NCBI GenBank assembly: GCA_019915015.1
Contig: JAHBBC010000034.1
Location: forward strand, 186,001 to 250,000
Length of the DNA: 64,000 bases
DNA from: Auriscalpium vulgare
Lineage: Eukaryota; Basidiomycota; Agaricomycetes; Russulales; Auriscalpiaceae
Reading direction: 5' to 3'
Numbering within the stretch: the first letter of the stretch is position 1; each line of letters opens with the position of its first letter. Below the pieces are notes generated by a model that did not search any database, was not told where the DNA came from, and saw only the letters and a program-made list of their open reading frames with translations. Shown one piece after another: positions 1-11,900 of the stretch. A program made the position numbers and the translations under genes.

Positions 1-883
1 CTTCGCGCACCCTCGCATCGCCGCCGCCGACCCGTGGCGCCATCAACTGCTTTCGTTCGGAAATGTGCGGCATCCGTGAAGCCCCGGGCCTTCGTCCCGT
101 CGCGAACGTCGGCCGGCGTGTGCTTCGCACCATCGCCTTCGCGATGCTACAGCCGGTCCGCGAGCTGCGTGGCGACGAGTTCGTGAAAGCATGGCTCGAT
201 TGTGTGAGATGTACGTCGCACCGGGATTTCTGTCCGAGTCGCGCGCTGACTTGTACCTAGGCCATCGTCATCTGTGCAAACAGGGCGTCCAACAGAGAGG
301 GCCTAACCTCTCCAATTTCATGTACTGCAGGAAGGGCGGCGCTGTTTGCGGCTTTTCCAGCGATTGGGATCTGGCCAACATCCAAGGAGAAGAAAACACT
401 CACGGCTACCTAGAACGCACCGGCACCATCCCCTTCATGCCGCTCGCGCTACTCAATACCGAGTACTGGGATGGAAAGATCGAGAGGACCTACTATCACG
501 ACCTGGAGTCGTTCGTCTGGGTCCTCGCCTTTCAGTTCCTCAGCTTCGAGAAAGGCGGGAAGAGGCTCAAGAAAGGTCCGCGGCCAGCCGACACATGGGA
601 AACAGGAGACTATGAGCAATGTCGCAAGGAGAAGCTCGACTTTGTGATGGATGGCATGGAGAAGGAAGACATCGCGGAGGCTTGGAAAGATGAGTGGCCA
701 CTAGCGCGTGACCTTCTCACTGTCACCGCAGGAGCCTGGGTCCTTCGACGGCCCGGACTACAGCGGCGGCGGACCAGAAGCCCAGGCGGAGTCCGCCAGC
801 CCGTGGTTGACCCCACATCGGATGATACCTATTACACGACCGTTATCGAGACCATGGAGGATTACGGATATTCAGTACAGTGA
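1..883 (+). CDS. FunK1-like kinase C-lobe protein, copy A (5' cut by window edge)
   Basis: This is a fungal-type (FunK1) kinase-like protein. The first four bases of the gene lie outside the window, judging from its near-identical copy at 60260. Exon 1 runs to 210, a 50-nt intron spans 211-260 (GTACGT donor, CTGAC branch, CTAG acceptor), and exon 2 runs 261-883. Visible family motifs are the catalytic-loop position (QRGPNLSNFMY), the DWD metal-binding motif in SSDWDLANI, the activation-segment end RTGTIPFMPLALL and the helix-F motif YYHDLESFVWVL. The HRD aspartate is replaced (QRG), and no glycine loop or ATP-binding lysine precedes it, so kinase activity is unlikely. The tail ends in the YY...GYSVQ type. 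It matches 60260-61146 almost base for base and is an inverted relative of 33154-34037. Confidence 0.85.
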
Positions 884-1331
884 CTCCGCGCAATGCGGAT
901 GCCCACTCCGAACCGAATTGTACTGAGTTTTTCGGCATGCAGGTATAGATTGTGATTGAATTACGCGTACCTTCACCACATGGACTGCATCGAAAATCGA
1001 TGCGCATTCTCGTATGTACTATTATTATGTAGCATACAGGTCTCGTACATAATGAAATCAGAAGCTCAGATTGTGCGACGCAGACGAGTCCTCTGCGAAA
1101 TCACGGTGGACCGGCGTCAACACGAACCTTCCGCGAGCCGCACAGTACTGCTTGACTTTGATTGTGCTGCACAGAATCCACGCCTCAGCATACGCGAACG
1201 ATCCATACCAGTTGTACATGCGCACCTTGATAATGGAGTTCAATTTGCAGTCAAAAATTGCCGTTGTTCCGCCCATATCTAGGCTAGATCTAGTCTCCGT
1301 TGCCGACCTTGCGCGGAAGACAGTCGTTCCG
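884..1331. repeat. Shared FunK1 3' flank
   Basis: This non-coding flank follows FunK1 copies A, C, G, H, K, O and P in nearly the same form. It contains a perfect 7-bp inverted repeat with a 3-nt loop (GCATCGA/TCGATGC, 987-1003) and the recurrent stretch that ends in CCCATATCTAGG. No gene is seen in it. A 49-bp segment near 1281-1330 is present here and in the inverted copy (about 32705-32755) but absent from the copy at 61545. Confidence 0.7.
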
Positions 1332-2540
1332 CACCGCCAACTCAACCAGATATCACAGAGAGCTCCGGCGCGGAGCACCTGAGCGACATCTTCCTGAAAT
1401 GTCCGTGGGATCTTAATTTGAGGCCCCGGAGATCACAGCGCGTAGTTATTTGTAGGATACCTCTGAGATATCTATGAGATATCTCGAAGAGACAGTACAG
1501 ATATTTTGCCTGGGCTCTCGAAAAATTTGGATATCTGTGAAAGCTCTGGAGAAAATTTCCCCCCACTCGTGCCATCACACTGTTGTTTGATGGAAGTGTC
1601 GAGCAAGCCTGCCCTAAATACACTCATGCCCGCGTGACCATGTTCAATGTTCAACCTTCGAGCGTCGCCAACCCTCTTTCCTCCCGACTTCATCACTTCC
1701 CGCATGCCGGCCACGATGATACGTCTCTGCAAATACCAACCTGACATGAACACTGGATCCGAAAGGCCGTGGATGACACCACTCAGAGAAAACGCCAGCC
1801 TCACGCTCCCGCAGTCGCGCTCGAGTCCGTCCCACTCGCCGCTTCGTCCGCCCTGTCTGCCGCCCTGTTCGCTCGCCGCCCTGTCTGCTCACTGTCCTGT
1901 CCGCTTGCTGCCCTGTCCCGCTCGCTGCCCTGTCCCGCTCGCTGCCCTGTCCCGCTCGCTGCCCTGTCCCGCTCGCTGCCTAGCACAACTGTGCTGTCTG
2001 CTATGTCGCGCTTCCCATCCTCCAAATCGTCCGGACTCCGCCGTCTGTCGACATTCCTCATCGTCATTCTTAGGCTAGGACTGTTTAGCCAGCAACATAT
2101 CGGGAGAGCTGGGGTACTGCTGGGACTGCCTGCCTACTCACGCTCCTTGTGTAGTGTTTATTGATGTTGTCATTGGGAGACTCTACTCTTACTATTGTAA
2201 ATACATACTACAGTAGTACATGCAGTACCTTTCAATGCTAGTTTGCTGAGCACCACATAAGCGGCAAGCAAAAATTTTAAGCCCGGAGAAATCAAGGGAA
2301 ATAATCAAGCGGTGTATATTTATAAGCGAGAGCCACGGCCCGCACCTCGAAGACCTGGCGCATTGAATACCTGTGGGATATCCTAGGAGATCTTTGCTAG
2401 GTATCTGAATTTTCTAGCTCTCCTGTGATACTCATCTTCAGACCTCACAGGCCTGCCCTCGATATCCTACAGCTCTGATCACAAGGACTCAAGCATATTG
2501 TGCCGAGTCTTTAACTCAGACCCGGTTGAGTTGGCGGTGA
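1332..2540. mobile_element. Non-autonomous TIR element, left copy
   Basis: This 1.2-kb insertion is bounded by perfect inverted repeats: CACCGCCAACTCAACC at the left end and its complement GGTTGAGTTGGCGGTG at the right end. The related flank at 32695-32760 lacks it and reads straight through, giving an empty site. No transposase-like reading frame is visible. The interior holds GATATC-rich subterminal sequence and a 17-bp minisatellite. The TA target duplication is clear in the copy at 61545-62822. Here the outermost left bases appear to be lost beside the 49-bp segment. The structure fits a Tc1/mariner-type MITE or deletion derivative. Confidence 0.75.
1905..1980. repeat. 17-bp minisatellite, about 4 units
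   Basis: Tandem copies of a 17-bp unit (CTGTCCCGCTCGCTGCC) lie inside the TIR element. There are about four units here and about eight in the other copy (62125-62262). The repeat leaves long frames open on both strands, but these are compositional, not genes. Confidence 0.85.
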
Positions 2541-3540
2541 TAGGCTAGGTCCATCAGTGAAAAGTCATCCTACTGTCGAAGGTAATTGAAATGAAGAAAG
2601 GCGCGGGCTCGTATGCGCTCGGACCATCCCCGCGCGCACTCTCCTCCGCCACTCTCTGCCCAACCACCCCGCCGACAGTGCGCTGCGCCCGCTAGCGCGC
2701 ACTGGCGCTGTGTCGCGGTCCCTCGTCATCGTCTAAGCGTGGACTGCGCCGCCAGCTGCCGTACTTGCGGGGCGTCCGCACCGTGTCGTGGACTGGTTCT
2801 TGAAGGCCGCCACGGCACTGCGGGAGCGGACAGGTGGCAGGACTGTTGTGTTTTGTGGTAGTTCAAGTCGCGGCGCTGGCGAGAAGAGGGTGAGCACGAA
2901 GGCAGGGCTGAGAGAAGCAGAACACGGACCGGTCGCAGTCACAGGCCTCGCAGGCCACCACAATGCTCCGTCTTGAAGCTTGAAGTCCGAGACGGAATAG
3001 GGCGCGTACTGGGATCGCTGGGAGGCACGGCGGAGGCACGTTCCGTGTAGCAGCGTAGCTAATGAACGTAGATTTGTGCTTGCTGGCTTGCGCAGGGATG
3101 TGCGGCTTTTCGGATGGTGCGGGTGCGGGCGCCGCGGACAGGAGCGTGGCGCGGGCGATGCGGTTTAGCTGGCCGTGGTGCGGCTCAGCGGGCGGTTCAG
3201 CGCAAGCAGACCGTTATAAAAACCCTGCGATGCAGGCAGGCGTCGGGCCAACGAGGAAAACTCGCCTGTGCAGCGTTCAAAATGCTCGTGGGCGTGAGGT
3301 CTACGGTCATGTCAGCGACTGGATGAGAGATGCCAGAGCGCAGTCATACGCACCGTCGGACCAGGTTCGACCGCTCCATAGGCCCCCGAAGGTCCACTGT
3401 CGCAGCGAAGAGCGATCTGTGAATGTGAGTGCAGCAAGATGATCGCGAGATGCAGGGAGCAAGCATCGGCCCGTGACTTCCGGTCGGGAGGGACTCGCGC
3501 GCGCGCACAGCCTGCCAATCGACCGTTGCAGCTGCCTCGA
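2541..3540. repeat. Recurrent FunK1 intergenic block
   Basis: This GC-rich spacer recurs between FunK1 genes at about 5520-6560, 28660-29760, 31740-32700, 54080-54950 and 62823-63770, with partial versions at 35006-35190 and 59115-59300. Several long frames run through it on both strands. None keeps the same frame or shows coding-type substitution between copies, so it is treated as non-coding duplicated DNA. Confidence 0.65.
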
Positions 3541-3797
3541 ACACACATCTGTACATCGTAATGCATCGCCCCACGTTCTCAAACTCAGTACTCAATGAAG
3601 ATCTCCTCGCACATCTTTGCGTCGCCGCCGGCTCGTCTCCCGCGTATCTCGACCGTGTCGCAGGCTGTTTCCTCGATAACTCTTCGACATCTATTTGGCA
3701 CAATTTATCCTCTCGCCAGCCGGACCTGATGCCTCGACGAGGAGACTGCCGGGTAGACCATACTGAGCTGGTGCCCCTCCATGGAGATCCCGTGAAG
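3541..3797 (+). promoter_or_regulatory. Conserved upstream leader of copy B, ending at a splice donor
   Basis: This block is conserved upstream of FunK1 copies B, E, F, G and P. It ends in the same context, CCCGTGAAG followed by a GTATGTTGCTG donor at 3798. The frame leading into it (PDLMPRRGD...PLHGDPVK) is largely shared between copies, so the block may be a 5' non-coding exon or a short leader exon. A possible acceptor is TTACAG ending at 3984. The link to the downstream kinase is inferred from position only. Confidence 0.5.
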
Positions 3798-4108
3798 GTA
3801 TGTTGCTGTTCGTATGACGGCTATTCAGATACTCAACTCAGACGCAGCATCGTACACGCGTCTCGGAGCATGTTCTGCAATTGCTGTCGAAACTGTGCTG
3901 CCACGCGCACACGGCGAGGCTGCCAACTTGAACCCTCGTCCACCATCGCTAACACACGTCCGCATCTCCCCGCTCTCCTTACAGTAAGCCGCCGCCAGGT
4001 GCGTTGCACATTAGCTGCATTGCTTGCATACTAACTCGCTCTCGACCGACAGCAACCTACTACGCCTCACCGTGCGCCTGCCAAGAACTCTGACTGCTCG
4101 CGCCGCAC

Positions 4109-5014
4109 ATGCCCTCGCGCATCCTCACGTCGCTGCCGCTGCACAACGGCGCCATCGGCTACTCTCATATGGAGACGGGCGACATCTGTGATGTCCTTCG
4201 TCCTCTCCCGAACGTCACTCGCCGCATGTATCGCATCATTGCCTTCAAGCGGCCGAAGCCGATCTCTAAGCTGAGCGGCGACGAATTTTTAGCAGCATGG
4301 CTTGACTGCGTGAAGTGTACGTCGCGCTTGCAAAGATTTCTGATTCACGCTGACAGGTACATAGGTCACTATCGTTGGTGGAGAAAGGGCATCCAACACA
4401 GAGATCCCAGCTTGTCCACCCTCATGTACTACAAGAAGGGCAACGACGTGTACGGTGTTCTCAACGACTGGGACCTTGCCAACATCGACGGAAAAAGCGA
4501 CCACGCGCACCTAGAGCGCACGGGCACCGTACCCTTCATGCCCCTCGAGCTCCTCTCCGATAAATATTGGCCGGGGAAGATCACGAGGACCTACTGGCAC
4601 GACCTCGAATCTTTCATCTGGATTCTCGCCTATGTCGTCATCACCTACCAGAACGGCGAGAAGGTCAAGGGGGGGCAAGCCGACGCGTGGATCACTGGTG
4701 ACTATAAACAGTGCCGTGAAAAGAAGTGGGATTTCCTCAGCGATCCCCTCGCCAGGTTGAACAAGAAGCCTCCTGGAACTTGGACCTCGCATTGGCCACT
4801 TACGTATAGGCTTCTTGAATTCGTGCAACTGCGCGAATTCCAACGCCTCAATCCGAACGTGATTGTGGCACAGGAACAGCCGCCCATGGAAGAGGAAGTT
4901 GAGGGCTTGGATGACAAAGATGTGTTTGAGGCACAGGTACAGAAAGAGGAAGTTGAGTTGTATGGTAGATTCAACGGCATCGGGAAGAAGGGGGCCCCAA
5001 ACTTGTGGAAGTGA
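4109..5014 (+). CDS. FunK1-like kinase C-lobe protein, copy B
   Basis: Two exons (4109-4316 and 4365-5014) flank a 48-nt intron and give 285 residues. The intron contains no stop, so the unspliced frame is also open; homologous copies show it is removed. The catalytic loop HRDPSLSTLMY is intact, followed by NDWDLANI, RTGTVPFMPLELL and WHDLESFIWIL. The N-lobe is absent: the protein opens with MPSRILTSLPLHNGA and reaches helix E within 70 residues. The acidic tail ends GIGKKGAPNLWK. The counterpart at 30265-31173 has near-identical flanks but differs in the C-lobe. Here the stretch SDPLARLNKKPPGTWTSHWP matches copy J at 39356 instead, which suggests gene conversion. Confidence 0.85.
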   Translation: MPSRILTSLPLHNGAIGYSHMETGDICDVLRPLPNVTRRMYRIIAFKRPKPISKLSGDEFLAAWLDCVKCTSRLQRFLIHADRYIGHYRWWRKGIQHRDPSLSTLMYYKKGNDVYGVLNDWDLANIDGKSDHAHLERTGTVPFMPLELLSDKYWPGKITRTYWHDLESFIWILAYVVITYQNGEKVKGGQADAWITGDYKQCREKKWDFLSDPLARLNKKPPGTWTSHWPLTYRLLEFVQLREFQRLNPNVIVAQEQPPMEEEVEGLDDKDVFEAQVQKEEVELYGRFNGIGKKGAPNLWK

Positions 5015-6709
5015 CCGTATTTATCTAGACAGTATGTACTTTGATAGCGTGTATGTAGCCGAATATGCACAGTCTCATACCCCTTGGCGTTCGCGGGGGG
5101 TTTGATCCGAACCTAAAATATGCACGTTTAGATAGTGCCGAGTAATTGAAGATCCTCAGTAATTTCTTCCACGCAGTCTCTCGATGAACCACGTAGAGAC
5201 CGCTATGATATGCCGGGAGAAATAGTGCTGAGTAATTGGAAATGCTCGGATTCTTGCACGAATTGCATTGGTCGATTGACGACGCAGAGAGCGTGCTGGG
5301 CACCAGCGAGCAGACGCGGATGTTCAAGTTCTCTATGCTCGATTAGCGAACACGAACCTTCAGCGAGCCGCACAGTACTGCTTGGCTTGAATTGTGCTGC
5401 GCAGAATCCACGCCTCAGCATACGCGAACGATCCATACCCGTTGTACATACATACGGACCTTGATCATGAAGCTCAACTTGCAGTCAAAAATCGCCGTTG
5501 TCCGCCCATATCTAGGCTAGGTTCATCAGTCAAAAGTGATCCTACTGTCGAAGGTAATTGAAATGAAGGAGAGGCGCGCGCTCGTATGCGCATGCCAGTG
5601 GAATATCCCCGCGCACTCTCCTCGGCCACTCTCTGCCCAACCACCCCGCCGACAGTGCGTTGCGCCCGCCAGCGCGCACCGGCGCTGCCTCGCGGTCCCT
5701 CGACATCGTCTAACCGTAGACTGCGCCGCCAGCTGCCGTACGTGCGGGCGTCCGCACCGTGACGTGGACTGGTTCTTGAAGGCCGCCGCGGCACAGCGGA
5801 AGCGGACGGGTGGCAGGACTGTTGTGTCATGTGGCAGTTCAAGTCGCGGCGCTGGCGAGAAGAGGGTGAGCGCGAAGGCAGGGTTGAGAGACGTAGAACA
5901 CGGACCGGTCGCAGTCACAGGCCTCGCAGGCCACCGCAATGCTCCGTCTTGAAGCACGGCCGTCCTGGATCTGCGAGATGGCGCGGGCTTGGGACCGAAG
6001 GTCTGCGTTGCGAATCAGTCGTGACGGGGCGGGCGAGACGGAATAGGGCGCGCGTACTGGAATCGCAGGGAGGCACGGCGGAGGCACGGTCCGTCACGGT
6101 GTAGCGTAGCAAATGAACGTGGCTTTTTGCTCGCAGGCTTGTGTGGCTTTTCGGACGGTGCGGGTGCGGGCGCAGCGTGGCGCGAGCGATGCGGTTTAGC
6201 ATGGTGGGCGGTTCAGCTGGCCTACGGCAAGCAGACCGTTAAGAAATACCTGCGGGCGTCGGGCCAACGAGGAAGGCTCGCGCGTACGGCGTGATGCTCG
6301 TGTGCGTGAGGTCCACGGCATGTCAGCGAGTAGATGAGAGATGCCAGAGCGCAATCATGCGCACCGTCGGACCAGGTTCGACCGCGCCATAGCCCCCCGA
6401 AGGTCCACGGCCTGCCTGCGGGCCTCAGCACAGGACACTGCGCCATGTAGCTGCCAGATGGGTGGAGGAGGCGATCGGTGGCGGTCTGTCGCAGCGACGA
6501 GCGATCTGTGAGTGCAACAAGATCGAAGAAAGCGGCATTGGCCAACTCCGATCCGACTCGACTTGGGCGGAGACGCGACTCCAACTCTCACCGATACGGT
6601 TCCCTCGCACGCACAATGTCATGCATGTCGCCCCACGTTCTCAAAGCAGACTCTGTCCTCGCGCATCCTTGCAGAGTCGCCGCCAGCTCGTGGCCACATA
6701 TTGGCTATC
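5015..6709. repeat. FunK1 3' flank plus intergenic block, end of inverted repeat
   Basis: This is the shared downstream flank of copy B and another copy of the recurrent intergenic block. At 5505-5530 the sequence CCCATATCTAGGCTAGG is an uninterrupted empty site for the TIR element. At 6620-6709 the block becomes the start of a leader, and homology to 28570-34033 then stops abruptly after GGCTATC at 6709. No gene is supported here. Confidence 0.7.
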
Positions 6710-6799
6710 CTCCGTGAGCCCAGGCGCGGGAAACAGCGTCAGTCGCTCCCTGGTCCGGATGCAATCGTTGATCTTCTAGAGTTGCGAAAGCGCTCAAGC

Positions 6800-8404
6800 A
6801 TGTCGCGTGCGGGCACATCAAGGTCCAATTCGGCCCGCTCGCGCTCAATCACTGCGTCCCATTCTCGGTTCAACTCGGCCACCGACTCCGTCGCCGATTC
6901 GCCAGCCGGGCGTCGACACTCCCGCGCTGCGTCCCACCTCTCCGGCGCATCGGCGTCATCGCGTCGCCGCCGCTCGGCCGCGGACCAGTTACTTCTGCAG
7001 GATATGATAGTTGTGCAGGGCATGGCGCGCATCTACGGGTTCCAAGAGGACGTTGTGAGGAATGTAATCGAGGCTGCGGGCGGACTGGATGCGGCGGCAC
7101 GCATACTACTAGACATGAAGGAGGAGGCTACGAAAGCGTTTCAAAGGCGTACGGGGATCGCCGTCGAGGAGGAAGCTGATGAGGCGGGCGATGCAGAGGA
7201 TCATGACACAGAGGAGCATGACACAGAGGAGGATGACTCAGGAGAAGAAGCACGGGATGGCGACCTGGTGGCGGCAGAGGAGGAGGAGGAGGAGGAGGAG
7301 GAGGAGGAGGAAGAAGAAGAAGAAGCGCACGAAGATGAAGACTTAGCCGAGCCATCGCAGGCTCGCTACTCTCTCTCCTCTCCACGCATACGCCCCGAAT
7401 CTCTCGCGCCAACTTCTCTCGCACATGCCGGCTCTGCATCGCCCTATCGTAAAGCGCCCCCACTACACATCACGCCCGTCCACCGCTCGCGCTCGCGCTC
7501 GCTCCATCTCTCTCCGCAGACGCCGACGCGCGCGAAGGAGTTTAAACGTCTCAAGGCCGAGGGGCGGGTAAAGGAGGCGCTAGCAAGAGAGCGCATGAGG
7601 GCAAGCGGAGGTGGGCGGGCGGAAATGGAAGTCGATGAGGATGAGCAGGACGGTACAGCGGGATCCGATGAAGAAAATAGCGACGGCGACAGGCCTGCGC
7701 TTTATTTCCTTGAAGGTCACGAGGAGCTCGAGCTCGCAGCGGCAGAGGCGGCAGAGGCAGAGGATGACCCGGATGCGGATGACGATACGGATCTCGACCA
7801 GACCGGCCATGCCTGCAGCCAGGAGGAAGAGGAGGGCGACCGCGACGGCAAGATTTTCGATATGGACGTGGACCAGGACGAAGATGATTTGGATGCCGAC
7901 GTTGTCGAACAGACGGTCGCCATCGCTACGAATGTCTACGAAGGCGATCATGAGCCGAGCCCAGCGTCGCCGTTTCGGCAAGAATCCGGTGAAGACGAAT
8001 ACAGGAAGGCCGTCGATGGATGGCAAACGCTACCTGTTTCCGTCTCACCCCGCATGCCGAGCCGTGCTCTTTCTCCCGAAGAAGACGAACTGGCGGACGA
8101 TGAGCGCGACCTCGTCCGTGATGCCCCTCGTGAACAGCCCTCTCACAATACAGGAACACCGACGCGTGAGGTCAAGGACGAGCCACTGGATGACGAGCTG
8201 GTGCCCAGCAGGTCGGATGGATTCCTTCCGCCGCAGTACGTCCTGAAGTTGACTGCAGATGGCCTGCGGGAGCTGCCCGACGATGACCTGACGATGGCGT
8301 TGCTTCGCGCGGACGACGCTGTGCTCACGCATGTGGAGCAATGTTTGGGCCGCTGGTCTGTGAAGAGGCGCGTTGCAGAAGCTCTTGGACGTTGTCTACC
8401 TTGA
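6800..8404 (+). CDS. Acidic, largely disordered protein with poly-glutamate tract
   Basis: I do not recognise the family. The frame is open from 6512, but 6512-6709 belongs to the duplicated FunK1 flank, so the ATG at 6800 (MSRAGTSRSNSARSRS) is the likelier start, giving 534 residues. The order is: a Ser/Arg-rich start; a short helical, possibly folded segment (VVQGMARIYGFQEDVVRNVI...GGLDAAARILL); a very acidic stretch with an uninterrupted run of about 16 glutamates near 7277-7325; Arg/Ser patches; a second Asp/Glu-rich part; and a conserved-looking C-terminal helical segment (LPPQYVLKLTADGLRELPDD...). The composition suggests a nuclear chromatin or nucleolar protein, but this is inference. 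No intron is needed. Confidence 0.65.
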   Translation: MSRAGTSRSNSARSRSITASHSRFNSATDSVADSPAGRRHSRAASHLSGASASSRRRRSAADQLLLQDMIVVQGMARIYGFQEDVVRNVIEAAGGLDAAARILLDMKEEATKAFQRRTGIAVEEEADEAGDAEDHDTEEHDTEEDDSGEEARDGDLVAAEEEEEEEEEEEEEEEEAHEDEDLAEPSQARYSLSSPRIRPESLAPTSLAHAGSASPYRKAPPLHITPVHRSRSRSLHLSPQTPTRAKEFKRLKAEGRVKEALARERMRASGGGRAEMEVDEDEQDGTAGSDEENSDGDRPALYFLEGHEELELAAAEAAEAEDDPDADDDTDLDQTGHACSQEEEEGDRDGKIFDMDVDQDEDDLDADVVEQTVAIATNVYEGDHEPSPASPFRQESGEDEYRKAVDGWQTLPVSVSPRMPSRALSPEEDELADDERDLVRDAPREQPSHNTGTPTREVKDEPLDDELVPSRSDGFLPPQYVLKLTADGLRELPDDDLTMALLRADDAVLTHVEQCLGRWSVKRRVAEALGRCLP

Positions 8405-8906
8405 ACTCGTTCTCAAGACTTGCTCTGTCGCCTGCTACATAATCCATCATTTTTGACTTTCACGGCAGTAGAATTCCAAAGCACGCATGCGCATCGATTC
8501 CCAAGATCCATCTTTTTGTCCGTCTCCGGGGACTACTACTAACTCATGGTGAGCATCTGACTACGTTGGCAAGAGCAGATCATGTTTCTGCCTTGGGGGT
8601 GAATTGTAAGCTTCCGCGGTCGCAGTGACTTGCCGTCTTTGGCGGCCTTCCCGACACCTCTTTGATGCTGGGAATCCAACGTTGTCTTACATGAGCCACC
8701 AAGGATCTAATTGTGGCGCGCACAGGGTTCTGAATTCCGGGACTCTGCTTCGCACTTCTCTTCTTTGTGGTGCTTTGCCTCCCAATCTCCGTACATCGTC
8801 ATGCAACCCATCTCGTGACCGTGATGCCGACACCGTGCCAGCGACAAAGGTATAAGAGCTCGTCATGCTGGACATTCTTGTCCCGACGACCCCACGTCTT
8901 GCCGAT
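8405..8906. other. Intergenic region upstream of GH92 gene
   Basis: No gene is seen. The stretch separates the acidic protein from the secreted mannosidase-like gene and presumably carries its promoter. Confidence 0.5.
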
Positions 8907-11900
8907 ATGCGCTTCTATTCCCTTGTGACGCTGACCTGCATTGTGCCCGCCTTTGCGCAGACTTCTGCTGTGGGTGAAGCTACTTCTGACCCCGCGAGCT
9001 TCGTCAATCTGTTCGTCGGTACCACGAATGGAGGGCATGTGTTCCCAGGTACGATGCATGTCATCACATACGAGAATTTCCCAGCAAGCAAGTTCTATAT
9101 TTCACAGGTGCCACCTTGCCTCATGGCATGGTCAAAGTCGGCATGGACACGGACTCTCCGGGAAACGTATGCGTCTGGGACTACCTCGATGAGATCTCTC
9201 TCTCTCTGACATACTTGTTTTGATAGCACGCAGGATACGATGCGAATGGGACTTTCCGCGTCCTCGGATTCTCGCAGCTTCACGACGACGGGACTGGCGG
9301 TGTAAGATCCTCAGTCGACAAGAGCGCGGAATCATCTGACCACAGTCGAAGGGTGTGCCGCTTTCGCATTTCAAAATATTTCCTTCGGCGAATTGCACCT
9401 CGTTTGAAGGCTGTCCGACGTCGCTAGATGCGCGCAAGGTCCTGCGTAAAATCCTCCCAAATGGTGGGTAGGCCTTCGAGCGCCTTCAACCGAATTGCTC
9501 ACTGCAATCCCAGGCAATCCTGATGATTTTGCATCACCGGGATATTTCTCGACAAATCTTGTACGCTATCTCTATCTTCTCGACGCTGTCAATGATCCAA
9601 TTTTTCAATCAGTCAACTGGCGTACGTGTCGAGTTGACTGCTACTCGGCGCACTTCCCTCCAACGGCATACTTTTCCTCCTCGCTCGGACGGTCTGATCC
9701 CCCGGATCAACGTCGACATCAGTAATGACGGGCAGCAAAGCTCCACCGTACCTACGATGGTGGTGGACCCCACATCTGGACGAGTGACTGGCGGTGGACA
9801 ATTCCAAGCTTCTTTCGGTCCTGGTCGCTACAGCATCTTCACCTGCGTAGACTTTCGTGTGCAGTCGTCGCCGTCGACCGCTCCGAAGGGTGTTGTTCCT
9901 GCCGAGTACGGCTCCTGGCTTGGCAACACGCCTGTCCGGAACATTACCAATGCCAAACAAATGTATCGAGGTAACTTGCAAGCCCATACTCCAAGCCTCT
10001 GCGCGATTGAATTTTTTTGTAGGCTTTGGATCCCAGTTGGGCGCTCTCCTTGCTTTCAAGCCCACAGGCCCTTCACAACCGACAGTCATACTCGTGAGAA
10101 CGGGTGTCTCGTATATATCGACCGCTCAGGCCTGCAACAATGCTGAAAGCGAGATTCCCACCTTCGACTTCTCCGGCGTGAGCGCGGCAGCGAGAGCGAG
10201 TTGGAACGATGTGCTGGGCAATATTGAAGTGACACTTGGAACGGGCAGTGACCAAGAAGACACGAGGGTTCTTCTGTACAGCTCGGTGCGTCTGTAGTGA
10301 TTCAAAGCCATTACAAGAACTGAGGCGCGACCTCCAACCGACAGCTGTACCGAACACATCTAAGCCCGGCGGACTGTGAGTCTCCTGAGTCTCCAAACAG
10401 TCTAACCGACTTCGACTGATCTTCTTTATATAGACACTGGCGAGAATCCAAATTGGAAGTCGACGGAACCCTACTACGATTCTTTTTACTGTAACGTCTG
10501 TCTATATTTGCTCCCACTGGAAGTGCCACGTTCCTCATTTCGTCCGTCATTTACAGTGGGACACGTACCGTACCCTGTATCCTCTCATGTCGCTCCATGA
10601 CCCGGAGCGCTTCGCACTCATAGTTCGTGGAATGCTCAACATCCAACAGCACGAAGGTATGTAGATGAACGCCTCGTGCTCTGACCCAATACTTAACCTA
10701 CGGCGTAGGGTGGCTTCCGGAATGCCGTGGCGCGACTCAACAGCAATTTATCCAAGGTGGAAGCAGTACGTCGTTGAGATACAGTATAATGTCGCCACGA
10801 AGTCTAAGGGCATGCACTTGCGTCTCAGATGGCGACCCCATAGTTTCGGAATTCTTCGTGAAGTTCGTGCAATGACAATTGTTTCTACTACGATATCTGA
10901 TGCATCTACCCTCTAGATTCGCTACTCACGCCAGCAAGCTCAACGTGTCATCAGCAGCGCTGTACAGTGCGCTGCTCGCAGATGCCGAAAACCTTCCACC
11001 CGATTGGGATCTACAGGGAAGAGAGACTGACGCGTGGAAAAAATTCAGTCCGTGCTGGACGCCTTCAGCGTCATGTCCTTCCTGATCATTTGTGTAGATT
11101 ACATCCCACAGGACCTAGTTGAGCCTGGAGGAACACCGTCGAAAGTCGTCTCGAGATCACTGGAGGCAAGTCCGTCAGTGTTACGAGCCCACAACAATTA
11201 ACCTATCTTTCCTAGTACGCATTTGATGATTTCACGATTTCACAAGTGGCCAAGCTCCTCAACAAGACCTCCGATGCAGCTAAGGTAACATATTCCTTTG
11301 AGTTTGCAGACCAGCATCTAACGCGGCCTAGTACTCTGGTCGTGCTGGGAATTTTGTCAACAACTGGAATCCGAATACGACGGTGCCAGGAGGTCCGACG
11401 ACCGTCAAGGGTATGATGCAGGTACGTCGTTCTCGAGTTTCACGACGTATTGCAGTCGGGACTCATCCGATCTATGCAGCCGCGCTTAGTGAGCGGGGAT
11501 TTCAACTTCACCGACCCACGGCACTGCAGCGTCAACGATCCGACGCATGCAACCTGCTTCCTTGATGGGTCAAATCGCGACGGCTTCTACGAAGGATCGC
11601 CTCTGCTAGTAAGCGGCGCGCTTCGTGAATTCCACCTGTGATTGCTACTGACAAATAAACTAGTATTCACAGGTGCCGTCCATTCTCGCAATTTCCATGG
11701 GTGCAGATGCTGAAGGAACAGTAGTATGTTCCACAGGACACTGCGAAGTTGATCGAGCTACAAGGTGGGACGGCCAATTTCATCGACAGGCTGGATTTCA
11801 TCATCGACAACGTGAGTCTTCGCATGCTGTTATAATAGCCCATTCACCGACAAATTTGATACTACAGGGCTACTTCGACGTCACCGACGAGCCTGGCCAG

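Noticed and set aside
3340..3400. Possible tRNA or SINE B-box (GGTTCGACCGC) in the intergenic block
   Set aside because: No matching A-box, acceptor stem or poly-T tail is seen at the right distance on either strand.
5526..5957. 143-codon minus-strand frame repeated identically at 29323-29754
   Set aside because: It lies in the recurrent FunK1 intergenic block. Identity reflects recent duplication, and older copies of the block do not keep the frame.
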